Shown in pieces: positions 1-6,515 of a DNA stretch of 7,000 nt (positions are counted from its first letter, which is position 1; every line of letters starts with the position of its first letter). The stretch comes from CAYXUW01 sp964468375. Lineage in GTDB: Bacteria > Planctomycetota > Phycisphaerae > Sedimentisphaerales > Anaerobacaceae. The position numbers and the translations under genes are program-made. The notes beneath the pieces are model-generated. The model made no database searches. It was not told where the DNA came from and saw only the letters and a program-made list of their open reading frames with translations. Location: contig CAYXUW010000108.1 in NCBI GenBank assembly GCA_964468375.1, forward strand, positions 1 through 7,000, given 5' to 3'.

Positions 1-634
1 TGCTGGTTCCGTGCGGCCGGTTGATATGCTTTACGGGTATCTCGATGATTTTAATTCCGCTGCGAGACATAAGCGCCGGGATGAATCTGTGCATCTCACC
101 GTACAGGTTAAGGTCTTCGATAACGTCGCGTTTATACGCCTTGAAAGTATTGCCGAAATCGTGCAGGTTAACGCCGCTTATTTTCGAGGCAATCCGGTTG
201 GCCGCCATACTCGGCAGCTTTCTCATTATAAGGCCGTGTGCCCTGTGCTTGCGCCAGCCGCTTACAACGTCGTATCCCTCGTTAACCTTCTCGATAAACT
301 TCGGTATCTCTTCCGGAAAATTTTCCAGGTCGCCGTCCATCGATATTATTACCTGCCCCCTTGCGACGTCGAAGCCGGCCGCAAGTGCGGGCGTCTGGCC
401 GAAATTCCGGCGAAGCTCGACCGCCGCGACCTTGCTGTCTTTGCTCGCGATATCTTCTATAAGTTTCAGGGTGTTATCAGAACTGCCGTCATCGACAAAA
501 ACCAGCTCGTAGTACAAACCCGTCTCGTTCATCGTCTTGGTCAGACGACGGTAAAGCTCGTTCACCGCAGGCGCTTCGTTGTAAAGCGGCACCACGACCG
601 AGCAATCTATATTGGTCTGGTCAGAGCGTTCCAT
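1..634 (-). CDS. Family 2 glycosyltransferase, DPM1/GtrB/ArnC-like (C-terminus beyond the window)
   Basis: The 211 visible codons translate cleanly as a GT-A fold glycosyltransferase of the polyprenyl-phosphate sugar transferase type. Seen: VVVPLYNE at residues 13-20, the nucleotide-binding VDDGSSDNT at 47-55, RRNFGQTPALAAGFDVARG at 75-93, the metal-binding acidic motif DGDLENFP at 100-107 (usually D-x-D-L-Q-x-P), and YGEMHRFIPAL at 178-188, a segment typical of this family. The visible part ends in EIPVKHINRPHGTS, where relatives continue into a membrane anchor, so roughly a third of the protein is probably missing. Family knowledge: these enzymes move a sugar from a nucleotide donor to a lipid phosphate on the cytoplasmic face. 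The ATG at 634 lies inside the upstream deacetylase gene and overlaps its end by 14 bases, which implies translational coupling. No good Shine-Dalgarno site is seen; an AGGGAT lies too far upstream. The donor sugar cannot be told; an N-acetylhexosamine is inferred from the neighbour. Confidence 0.93.
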   Translation of the reverse strand, partial: MERSDQTNIDCSVVVPLYNEAPAVNELYRRLTKTMNETGLYYELVFVDDGSSDNTLKLIEDIASKDSKVAAVELRRNFGQTPALAAGFDVARGQVIISMDGDLENFPEEIPKFIEKVNEGYDVVSGWRKHRAHGLIMRKLPSMAANRIASKISGVNLHDFGNTFKAYKRDVIEDLNLYGEMHRFIPALMSRSGIKIIEIPVKHINRPHGTS

Positions 635-1469
635 AATGCACTAATTTTATCCCTGCATCCTTGAGATATTGCCTTGTCCTTTCACTGCAAAGGGCCTGAA
701 ATTCGCCTTTTCGATTATGTAGCGAGCCGGATTTCGCATTTTCAGTGTCATCACCAATCGCCGGATGAGTCATTACTTCCGCCGTCGCCGCGGAATTATA
801 TAAAGCGACGGCCTTGAAAAAAGCAACGTCTATTTTCCCCAGATGAGCAACGCCGAGAAGAGCGTCCGTTTTCAGAAAGCCCGGGTCTTGAATACGGTTT
901 ATCCTCGCCATAATCCGGGCCGTCCGCGCTTTGCTTCTTCCGCCTTCGCTCGGCAGGGGCCACGGCGTCGCTGAAAGCTGTTTCGGCTCCAGAATAAAAC
1001 GTATCGCGGGGATTTCGAAGCGCCGGGCCAGCTCGCACACTATCGGGAATATCGGAGGATAGCTGTGAATATGTTTATGCGAGTCCAAATGCGTCGGCTT
1101 CAAGCCGTTGTCGATTACCCATTGGATTTGTGCGGCCAGTTCCGCCCGTATGGCGTTTCGGAGTTTATGCCTGCCTATGGACAAAAACGCTAATTTGGCC
1201 GGCGAGGAAACAAAGCTGCCGTCGCCGTTAAGCAGGTAGCCGATATCGCCGCTTTCCGAGAGCGGCTTGCCGTTGGTTAGATTAAGATGAACGCCGACAC
1301 CGAGGCCGCCCAGCCGTTTCGCTATTTTGGCGGCTTCGCCGGCGGCGGGCATATTGGCCATAAGCGTTGTGCTGGTCAGCACGCCCTTGCTGTGCGCCTG
1401 CTCCACCGCCTTGTTTACGCTTTCGGACAGGCCGAAATCATCTGCATTTATTATAAGTCGCTTATCCAT
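621..1469 (-). CDS. ChbG/HpnK/NaxD-family (YdjC-like) carbohydrate deacetylase
   Basis: The 282-residue protein has the normal family length and hallmarks: INADDFG at residues 7-13, with D10 and D11 as catalytic/metal aspartates; H61 in GVHLNLT; THLDSHKHIH at 126-135, with H131 the likely second metal histidine; and MTHPAIGDD at 233-241. No signal peptide is present, so it is probably cytoplasmic. Known of the family: metal-dependent removal of an acetyl group from N-acetylated sugars, including chitobiose (ChbG), undecaprenyl-phosphate-GalNAc (Francisella NaxD) and N-acetylglucosaminyl bacteriohopanetetrol (HpnK). The last two act with a family 2 glycosyltransferase, and here one overlaps the 3' end, so a lipid-linked amino sugar is a better guess than free chitobiose. 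It starts 37 bases after the prenyltransferase stop, with no clear Shine-Dalgarno site. The substrate is inferred. Confidence 0.93.
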   Translation of the reverse strand: MDKRLIINADDFGLSESVNKAVEQAHSKGVLTSTTLMANMPAAGEAAKIAKRLGGLGVGVHLNLTNGKPLSESGDIGYLLNGDGSFVSSPAKLAFLSIGRHKLRNAIRAELAAQIQWVIDNGLKPTHLDSHKHIHSYPPIFPIVCELARRFEIPAIRFILEPKQLSATPWPLPSEGGRSKARTARIMARINRIQDPGFLKTDALLGVAHLGKIDVAFFKAVALYNSAATAEVMTHPAIGDDTENAKSGSLHNRKGEFQALCSERTRQYLKDAGIKLVHYGTL

Positions 1470-1506
1470 TCGCGGTGAGTTTAAACGGGATAGGTGCTTC
1501 GGTCAA

Positions 1507-2439
1507 TCAGATTCTGTGTCCGAGAATGCCGGAGATAATAAAGCCGATTGTGAGTGCCGCTGAGCCGGTTATATGCAGAAACACCGTTAATTGGCAGGCG
1601 CGGTATCGGCCCGGCTTGGTTAAATCCTCCTTATTTGCGGATTTTACGGCCGCTATCATAAGCGGAATCGTAAGCAAATAAAGCAATCCTGCGAAAACAA
1701 ACGGGTGGTAAATCAGCATCGCCGCTATTGCTGCGGGAATGCTCGCAAGCAGGGTAATTCGGTAAATCCATATTGAGACTGGTATGCCGAAGCGGACGAC
1801 GAGCGTTCTTTTATTCACGGCGGCGTCGGCGGCGGCATCGGGAAATTCGTTTATCAAAATCACCAGAAAAATCAGTATCGCAACGATTACAGCAGGAAAT
1901 AGCGGGATAATGTCAATGGATTTAGTTTGCAGGTAATACGAGCCGTAAACCGGCAGGATGCCGAACAGAAGCGCAATTGCCGGCTCGCCGAGACAGCGGT
2001 AGCCGAGCTTAATCGGTGGAGCGGTGTAGAAAAACCCGCCCAATAAGCCGACGATGCCGAGCATCAAAATAAAGATACTGCCGGTTAAAAGAACGATTGC
2101 GACTCCGAGTATTGCGCCGATTGCAAGTGCGAGCAGGGACAGCAGTAGTATTGTTTTCGCGGGGAGGATATTTTCCTGAATATATCTGCTGCCGCCGGAG
2201 AATGGCGTCGTGTTGGTATTTAACCAGTCGTTGCGGGAGAGGTGGTCGAAATAATCGTTGGCTAAATTGGCCCCGCTGTGCAGAAACATTGCCGCAAGTA
2301 GTGCTAGAATAAACAGTTGCGGCGAAAACGTCCCTGCCGCTACGAAGCCGGCGGCTGAGCCGACAAGAACCGGAGCGGCCGAGGCGACCAGAAACTTCGG
2401 ACGTGTGGCAAGAAAGAATATGAGCAGTTTTGGTTTCAT
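1507..2439 (-). CDS. UbiA-family prenyltransferase, MenA-like
   Basis: The 310-residue, very hydrophobic protein has about eight or nine membrane segments. Both aspartate-rich motifs of the UbiA superfamily are present: NLANDYFD (N58, D62, D65), followed by SGGSR at 81-85, and NEFPDAAAD (N197, D201, D205), followed by KRTLVVRFG at 210-218. The segment YTAPPIKLGYRCLGE at 138-152 is like that of 1,4-dihydroxy-2-naphthoate prenyltransferases (MenA), which attach the isoprenoid tail in menaquinone synthesis in the inner membrane. MenA is the nearest match in motif wording, but other UbiA branches cannot be excluded without a tree. It is the first gene of the leftward unit; the ATG is 9 bases from a good -10 box, so its message is probably almost leaderless. 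No other menaquinone genes are visible, and the two genes after it look like sugar-lipid genes, so a different prenyl acceptor is possible. Confidence 0.9.
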   Translation of the reverse strand: MKPKLLIFFLATRPKFLVASAAPVLVGSAAGFVAAGTFSPQLFILALLAAMFLHSGANLANDYFDHLSRNDWLNTNTTPFSGGSRYIQENILPAKTILLLSLLALAIGAILGVAIVLLTGSIFILMLGIVGLLGGFFYTAPPIKLGYRCLGEPAIALLFGILPVYGSYYLQTKSIDIIPLFPAVIVAILIFLVILINEFPDAAADAAVNKRTLVVRFGIPVSIWIYRITLLASIPAAIAAMLIYHPFVFAGLLYLLTIPLMIAAVKSANKEDLTKPGRYRACQLTVFLHITGSAALTIGFIISGILGHRI

Positions 2440-2448
2440 AAATTGAGT

Positions 2449-2477
2449 ATTCTACAAACTTGTGGCATCCTTGTCGA
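2449..2477 (-). promoter_or_regulatory. Sigma-70-like promoter of the prenyltransferase unit
   Basis: Reading on the minus strand, TCGACA (2477-2472) and TAGAAT (2454-2449) each match the consensus in five of six positions and are separated by exactly 17 bases. The predicted start of transcription, about seven bases on, falls only some three bases before the ATG at 2439. The rest of the gap up to 2618 holds no gene, and I see no convincing terminator in it. Confidence 0.6.
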
Positions 2478-2618
2478 ACCCGCATTAACAAAATGTAGCT
2501 TGTGCTGCCTCCTGCTTGGATAATGTTTTTATTGTCCGCCTATAGCGAACTACTGTTTGTTTCCGACTCGCGGGCATCCGGCAGCAGCAGTTTAAAAAAG
2601 GGTTGTAGCGAGTGGTTT

Positions 2619-3113
2619 TTATTTTTGGCCGAGGTTTGAGGGGTCGCTGAAGTAAACGGATTTAACTGCCATTCCGAGGCTGGTGCGAGGTTTCCACATT
2701 GTTTGGATTAGGGCAATGCCTTTGTAGAAACTGATTATCCAAATCGTGCAGGTGATGCCGAAACCGAACATTCCCTTTAGAGTGAAAAGCCGCGTTGCCG
2801 CGCCGCTGTCTAAGGCGACGTCCGCCGTCCACATCGCAAAGAAAAATCCGACAATAAGCAATGCGATGTTAAAGGTGCTTTCGGCGAAGGCAATGAGATA
2901 AGTTGACTTTGGGCGGAGGTAGCAGCCGGCTCCGCAGGCGGCGCAGAAGGCGTAGTAGAGATATCTCAAGGCAGGGGCGGTGAGAAAGTAAGGGACGCGA
3001 AAGCTTATTCCCGCGAACAGCTCGGCGAGGAGAAAAGCGGGTGTCGCAAGATAATACAATCGCACCGTTTGAAACAGGGCAGAGCCGTTTATGTTGAGAT
3101 TGTTTCCTTTCAT
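2619..3113 (-). CDS. Unrecognised four-helix membrane protein
   Basis: I do not recognise this 164-residue protein. Four hydrophobic segments are visible, at about residues 18-36, 49-66, 72-96 and 114-138, joined by short loops, with a polar, positively charged C-terminal tail (KPRTSLGMAVKSVYFSDPS). There is no signal peptide. Segment 2 carries three cysteines in FCAACGAGC (C57, C60, C64), and W95, D98 and D102 lie at the end of segment 3. The frame is open from ATG to TAA, and its codon use looks like the neighbours', which supports a real gene. It is divergent to the secreted hydrolase and stands 179 bases upstream of the prenyltransferase on the same strand, probably as a separate unit. 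No function is proposed. Confidence 0.75.
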   Translation of the reverse strand: MKGNNLNINGSALFQTVRLYYLATPAFLLAELFAGISFRVPYFLTAPALRYLYYAFCAACGAGCYLRPKSTYLIAFAESTFNIALLIVGFFFAMWTADVALDSGAATRLFTLKGMFGFGITCTIWIISFYKGIALIQTMWKPRTSLGMAVKSVYFSDPSNLGQK

Positions 3114-3140
3114 GATGTTTGTTATCCCTTTTGCTTTTAG

Positions 3141-3169
3141 TTTGTATCGGCCGGTTTTTATGTTGTAAT
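3141..3169 (-). promoter_or_regulatory. Possible promoter of the four-helix membrane protein gene
   Basis: On the minus strand, ATTACA (3169-3164) and TACAAA (3146-3141) are 17 bases apart, each matching four of six consensus positions. The predicted leader would be about 20 bases and would contain AAAGGGAT upstream of the ATG at 3113. The match is weak and could be chance in an A/T-rich stretch. Confidence 0.3.
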
Positions 3170-3201
3170 AAGCTTAAATTCATAGATTTTTCTGTCTGGA
3201 A

Positions 3202-3214
3202 CGAGCATAGCTCG
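3202..3214. repeat. Short perfect dyad CGAGC-ATA-GCTCG, possible operator
   Basis: A 5-base inverted repeat with a 3-base spacer sits in the divergent intergenic region, 21 bases upstream of the -35 box at 3236. Its place fits a regulator site, but a repeat this short may be chance. Confidence 0.25.
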
Positions 3215-3235
3215 CCGGTCGTCAGAAATATGCCG

Positions 3236-3264
3236 TTGGCGGGGACAACGATTTTTGTTAAAAT
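3236..3264 (+). promoter_or_regulatory. Sigma-70-like promoter of the secreted hydrolase gene
   Basis: TTGGCG (3236-3241, four of six) and TAAAAT (3259-3264, five of six) are separated by 17 bases. The predicted start of transcription, near 3271, is about nine bases before the ATG at 3280. A G-rich stretch (3265-3276) between them includes a GGTGG that may help ribosome binding. Confidence 0.5.
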
Positions 3265-3279
3265 GGGGGGTGGTGGAAT

Positions 3280-4237
3280 ATGGCTGGTGATAAGCAAATA
3301 AAGGTAATGAGAGCGGCGGTGCTGTTTGTTATTTGTNNNNNNNNNNCGCAATCCGGCCGCCGCTCCGCAAAACCCGGGGCCGCCCGCGGCGGTGCTGTTC
3401 GTAATGTCGGCTTTTTGGGTTGTCTCCACAGAGGGAGCTCAGCCGCATAAAAAGGGGAGGTTTGCCGCAGTATTCGATGAGTATAGTCCATTGTCCAGTC
3501 CCAGAGCGCTTGCAAGCAGGATGGGAAGCCGTGCCAATCGCGCCGCCAGGAGAAAACACGAATATGATATTAGAAAAGAGTCGTTCGAGGTATATGTTCC
3601 GGACAGTTACGATGCGAATACGCCGTTTGGCTTAATGGTGTGGATATCGCCGAGCCCATCCGGCGGCATGCCGCCTTGGCAGGGCGTGCAGGAGCTGATG
3701 GACAAATACAAGCTGATATGGGTCGGGGCGAATAAATCTGGGAATAAAGAATACACGTATGTGCGCAGAATTCCTTTGGCGCTCGACGGCGCTTATAATA
3801 TGCAGAAACTTTACAGTATAGACCCGAACCGCATATATGTGGCGGGGCTTTCCGGCGGCGGACGCATTGCGAGTATTACGGCGTTTCATCACAGCGACGT
3901 GTATAGCGGCGGGATTTTTATTATCGGTGCGAACTACTGGGAGAGCATGCGTGTTCCCGGCAAGAAAAATACCCGCTGGCGAAGCGGCGGCCCAAAGCCG
4001 CGAGGAAAATACCTGATGAGGGCGAAAAAATTCGGAAGGTATGTTCTGCTTACGGGGGACAATGACGGCAACCGGCTGCAGATGCACACGTATTACGAAA
4101 AAAGGTACCGGAAGATTCTGGATAATGTGCTGTATATTCAGGTGCCTGGGATGGGGCATGAGCTTCCGCCGATTGAGGAATTTGAGAGGGCTCTACGATA
4201 TGTGGATGAGCCCTTTTTGCAAGAAGCGGGGGGCTAA
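3280..4237 (+). CDS. Secreted alpha/beta hydrolase (esterase-like), interrupted by an assembly gap
   Basis: The part after the gap (3347-4237, 296 residues) is an alpha/beta hydrolase resembling the PHB-depolymerase/LpqC-type esterases. Seen: the nucleophile elbow AGLSGGGRIAS with the serine codon at 3851-3853; an acid in TGDNDGNR (codons 4058-4060 or 4064-4066); and the catalytic histidine in GMGHELPP (4157-4159). FEVYVPDSYDANTPFGLMVW is the usual entry strand. Start: the ATG at 3280 reads MAGDKQIKVMRAAVLFVIC into the gap, and after the gap AAVLFVMSAFWVVSTEGAQ continues as a signal peptide. Together they give one natural N-terminus, so export is likely. An ATG at 3307 is an alternative start. 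The two sides are in different frames as deposited, which means nothing across Ns. The gene converges with the small membrane protein gene, seven bases apart. The substrate is unknown; a carbohydrate ester would suit the glycoside hydrolase neighbour, but that is inference. Confidence 0.8.
3337..3346. other. Scaffold gap (10 Ns) with matching coding sequence on both sides
   Basis: Ten undetermined bases mark a contig join. GCGGCGGTGCTGTT occurs just before (3313-3326) and again after (3386-3399), in both cases encoding AAVLF in a signal peptide. The 39 bases directly after the gap (3347-3385) are much richer in G and C than the rest, and can pair with the repeat (CCGCCGC at 3357-3363 with GCGGCGG at 3386-3392), which could have broken the assembly. 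Confidence 0.95.
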
Positions 4238-4244
4238 ATACTAC

Positions 4245-4463
4245 TTACGAGCGTCGGGAGGGGAAGAAGCTGGCCTTTATCCAGTTGAAGTTCAAGATGA
4301 TGTGCAGAGCGATAAGGCAAAGGAGTATCGCTCCGCCTGTTTTATGAAAAAGGCCGAATGTCTTAAACGAGATGTGCTCGCGAAGCAAAACCGTTATTGC
4401 CTGATTGATAAAGAACAGAATTAGTACTGGATTTAAGATTTTTAGGGCTGTATTTTTTTTCAT
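4245..4463 (-). CDS. Small two-helix membrane protein, DUF4405-like (possible cytochrome b-type)
   Basis: The 72-residue protein has two hydrophobic helices (about residues 10-27 and 43-60). The pattern FHKTGG (H40) followed by ALHIILNFNWIKASFF (H54) strongly recalls short DUF4405-type proteins, described as flavinylation-associated cytochromes. H40 and H54 are candidate haem ligands, with H30 between the helices. The family call rests on recall of this motif, and with only two helices the protein would have to dimerise or pair with a partner to bind haem. Its ATG overlaps the TGA of the glycoside hydrolase by four bases (ATGA), and an AGGAG lies seven bases upstream, so it is clearly meant to be translated and coupled. 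It ends seven bases from the stop of the convergent hydrolase gene. No flavin-transfer (ApbE) or FMN-binding gene is visible nearby. Confidence 0.75.
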   Translation of the reverse strand: MKKNTALKILNPVLILFFINQAITVLLREHISFKTFGLFHKTGGAILLCLIALHIILNFNWIKASFFPSRRS

Positions 4464-6334
4464 AATCGTTCTCCTGCGGATGCGAGTTTGATTTTGGCGG
4501 CCCAGTCGGTTTTTGGGTCGGGGAATGGGGGCAGAATCAGTGTTCCTCTTGGGTCTGCTTTAAGTCGGGTGGTTTTGTGCCATTGGCCGGTGCGGGGGTC
4601 GAACCACTGGAAGGTGTAATTTGAGTTGGGTTCAAAGCTGCTTAGCTTAGGCAGAACGGCTTTATTTTCCAAGTAGAGCAGGGCGAGGTCTTTTTCTGGG
4701 GTGGTCATCATATATGCCCAGCCGTCAAGGCCTCTTTCGGGGCTGCCGGGGGCCTTTTGGGGGTGAATGTTTTGCGAGTCGGGCCGGAGGTGCTGGTATT
4801 TAGCGCCTTCGGATAAGATGAATTTTGCGAGGTACTGCATATACTGGGCAGATTCGTATTTTAGTGCGTCCCAGAAGTGTGGGCGCATACCTGCAGGTTC
4901 GCCGGTCGTGGTAATGTCGTAGGCGGCAGTTCCGTGGACGTGGCCAGAGAGGGCGCCGGAGAGCACGGAACCGTACATCTGGGCGCGCGAGAAGTAATTA
5001 TCGCGCGGTGAGTCGGCTGGCGGGCGTTCGCCGCCGGGTTTATTAATTTCGTGGTTCCAGCCGGTGTAATACGGCTCGAAGTTTATAGCCGGGTAGGGCG
5101 GGGTGAGATTGAAGAGTGTTTCGATGGCTTCGGCGACGCTGTGGTCGCGAGGTTTGTTGCCGACGCTGTGCATAGTGAGCCAGGGGCAGTTTTGGCTGTG
5201 GCCGAATTGTTTGTATGTGGAGTTGTTGATTAGTGTTGTGTGCGGCTGGCCGAACGGGAGCGGACCGTATTTTTTCAAATGATAAGTTAATGCCTCGTTA
5301 AATTCATCGGCGGTTAAGCTGTATTGCTTCGGAATCCAATCAAGGTGGATGCCGCTGAAGATTATATTGTATGCACCGTATCTTGAAATAAGATACTGGA
5401 CGTATCGGGCGTAAGATTCATTAAAGTTAAAGTAAGCATTCCAGGCGGGGCAGTTGTCTCTTCGGACAGTTTCCAGCAGGGGGACGAAGCCCTGGTCGGA
5501 GAGATACTGCATTTTTTTGTCCAAGCTTTGGAAATATTCGGGGTTGATGTTATCGAAGTCGGCGACGCCTTTGTGCTTGGCTGACATTTCGAAAGGCCTG
5601 TTGCCGAATTCGTCGCGCATATTTTTTGCGGTCATTGGGCCGTTGTCGGTGAGGTAGTCGAATTTTTCCCAGGCGTTTCTCAGATATAATCCGCTGGAGT
5701 CGGCGTAGGTAGCGGGATTGCAATCGGCTTCCCAGTTGGGGAAGCAGGCAATCATACTTACGGAGTTGAAGCCCTGCGCTTTGCGGTAAGCGACGGCATC
5801 TTCGAAGCCGATGCCAGGGCCGGGGGTATAATTGTCGGGTGGGGCTGTGTCTCTGAAGGGAAGGCGCCAGGTAGCTGCGGCCAGCCAGGTATCGCCGACC
5901 ATAAAGAACGGCGTGCCATCGGCGTATTGCAGGGCGTGTCCGTTTTGAGTGGGGCGGATGAAGCCGCAGCGGTTTGGGTTTTGGAGTTTGTCTTTTTCCG
6001 TCCACGGGACCGCGTTGAATTCGCCGGCGATGTTGTTGAGCCCTTTGTCTTCGGGCTGGTTGGAGCCGCTCTTCCATTTCCACTCGCCGGGTTCTGTTGC
6101 AACTATGCGGACGACGAAGTTATTGCCGCCGTCCCAGAAGGCGTAAATTCGCTTCGAGAAGTTTGGGCCTTTTAAGTCGAGCCAAGAGGTTACATCGGTG
6201 TAGGGGTTTTCGTAGGAGTTTTGTGCTTTTATGGTTATTTGCTGCATTTGCCATACGTGGATGTCTGAGGCGAAGGCGGCGCTTGCAAGCAGGAGTAAAA
6301 GCAGGTGTTTAAATTTAGTGAAATTGATTTTCAT
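4460..6334 (-). CDS. Secreted DUF5060/DUF4038 (apiosidase-like) glycoside hydrolase
   Basis: The 624-residue protein starts with a clear signal peptide: K/H-rich MKINFTKFKH, a run of leucines, then AFA before S23 as the likely cleavage site. Domains: a DUF5060-type beta-sandwich at about 25-110 (VTSWLDLKGP, RIYAFWDGGNNFVVRIVATEPGEW); a DUF4038-type TIM barrel at about 118-500 (GFIRPTQNGHALQYADGTPF, FMVGDTWLAA, VAYRKAQGFNSVSMI, AINFEPYYTG, GHVHGTAAYD); and a C-terminal sandwich at about 535-615 (FQWFDPRTGQW) like the putative collagen-binding domain of PF12904. E420 in NFEPYY is a candidate catalytic acid. Related enzymes (GH140 apiosidases) cleave plant pectin side chains; this substrate is unknown. 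Start choice: a GTG at 6355 is in frame, but lies upstream of the -10 box, and only the ATG at 6334 begins a good signal peptide. The gene is coupled to the small membrane protein after it. Confidence 0.92.
   Translation of the reverse strand: MKINFTKFKHLLLLLLASAAFASDIHVWQMQQITIKAQNSYENPYTDVTSWLDLKGPNFSKRIYAFWDGGNNFVVRIVATEPGEWKWKSGSNQPEDKGLNNIAGEFNAVPWTEKDKLQNPNRCGFIRPTQNGHALQYADGTPFFMVGDTWLAAATWRLPFRDTAPPDNYTPGPGIGFEDAVAYRKAQGFNSVSMIACFPNWEADCNPATYADSSGLYLRNAWEKFDYLTDNGPMTAKNMRDEFGNRPFEMSAKHKGVADFDNINPEYFQSLDKKMQYLSDQGFVPLLETVRRDNCPAWNAYFNFNESYARYVQYLISRYGAYNIIFSGIHLDWIPKQYSLTADEFNEALTYHLKKYGPLPFGQPHTTLINNSTYKQFGHSQNCPWLTMHSVGNKPRDHSVAEAIETLFNLTPPYPAINFEPYYTGWNHEINKPGGERPPADSPRDNYFSRAQMYGSVLSGALSGHVHGTAAYDITTTGEPAGMRPHFWDALKYESAQYMQYLAKFILSEGAKYQHLRPDSQNIHPQKAPGSPERGLDGWAYMMTTPEKDLALLYLENKAVLPKLSSFEPNSNYTFQWFDPRTGQWHKTTRLKADPRGTLILPPFPDPKTDWAAKIKLASAGERL
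4471..4475 (-). promoter_or_regulatory. Strong ribosome binding site AGGAG for the small membrane protein
   Basis: AGGAG lies within the last codons of the glycoside hydrolase gene, seven bases before the ATG at 4463. It is one of only two textbook Shine-Dalgarno sites in the window, and shows that the 72-codon frame is a gene rather than a chance frame. Confidence 0.8.
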
Positions 6335-6345
6335 AAGCGGGAGGA

Positions 6346-6374
6346 ATTGTAGCACAGTGAGGTGCGGATTTCAA
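6346..6374 (-). promoter_or_regulatory. Near-consensus sigma-70 promoter of the glycoside hydrolase gene
   Basis: On the minus strand, TTGAAA (6374-6369) and TACAAT (6351-6346) each match five of six consensus bases, with a spacer of exactly 17. Eleven bases separate the -10 box from the ATG at 6334, so the leader would be only four or five bases. This supports the ATG over the in-frame GTG at 6355. Confidence 0.7.
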
Positions 6375-6386
6375 CCGACTGCAAAA

Positions 6387-6401
6387 CTGTCATACTGACA
6401 G
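6387..6401. promoter_or_regulatory. Perfect dyad CTGTCA-TAC-TGACAG, candidate operator or activator site
   Basis: A 6-base inverted repeat with a 3-base spacer is centred at 6394, between two divergent promoters. It lies 12 bases upstream of the -35 of the glycoside hydrolase promoter, and about 133 bases upstream of the predicted sigma-54 start, a usual distance for an enhancer-binding activator. A second, looser dyad, TTGCGCAA, is at 6470-6477. Role inferred from position and symmetry. Confidence 0.5.
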
Positions 6402-6500
6402 GAGTAAGGGGATTTGGCAGGTTGGGGAGGGAGTATCCTGTTGAATGTAACTGCATTTCAGGTAAGCGGTTGCGCAAATAGGGGCCGACAGCTGGGTATT

Positions 6501-6515
6501 TGGCACGATATTTGC
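6501..6515 (+). promoter_or_regulatory. Sigma-54 (RpoN) promoter of the receiver-domain gene
   Basis: TGGCACG-ATAT-TTGC fits the sigma-54 consensus TGGCACR-N4-TTGC at every position, with GG at 6502-6503 and GC at 6514-6515 exactly ten bases apart. The start of transcription is expected at about 6526-6527, four or five bases before the ATG at 6531. Sigma-54 promoters need an ATP-using activator bound upstream; the dyad at 6387-6401 is a candidate site. No activator gene is in the window. Confidence 0.75.

Noticed and set aside
11..664. Long open frame on the plus strand (217 codons) over the glycosyltransferase
   Set aside because: The minus strand of the same bases encodes a clear family 2 glycosyltransferase with all motifs; the plus frame has arginine- and histidine-rich, family-less sequence typical of an antisense shadow.
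2503..2586. Inverted repeat TGCTGCC/GGCAGCA in the intergenic region
   Set aside because: The arms are seven bases long and 70 bases apart, which is expected by chance.
2565..2621. Possible terminator hairpin ACTCGC/GCGAGT followed by a T-rich run
   Set aside because: The stem is only six pairs with a loop of over 30 bases, and the T-run is on the plus-strand side, where no gene is read.
2869..3429. Minus-strand open frame running across the gap
   Set aside because: It depends on the Ns, overlaps two better-supported genes, and encodes low-complexity, charged sequence without a recognisable domain.
3632..4159. Minus-strand open frame of 175 codons opposite the secreted hydrolase
   Set aside because: The plus strand shows a full catalytic triad in the right order; the reverse frame has no domain and is a shadow.
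4209..4235. AGCCC/GGGCT inverted repeat at the end of the secreted hydrolase gene
   Set aside because: Five pairs, a 17-base loop, and no T-run on either strand; not a credible terminator.
5550..6083. Minus-strand frame of 177 codons inside the glycoside hydrolase gene
   Set aside because: It is a shifted frame of the hydrolase gene, extremely rich in arginine and proline, with no start signal.
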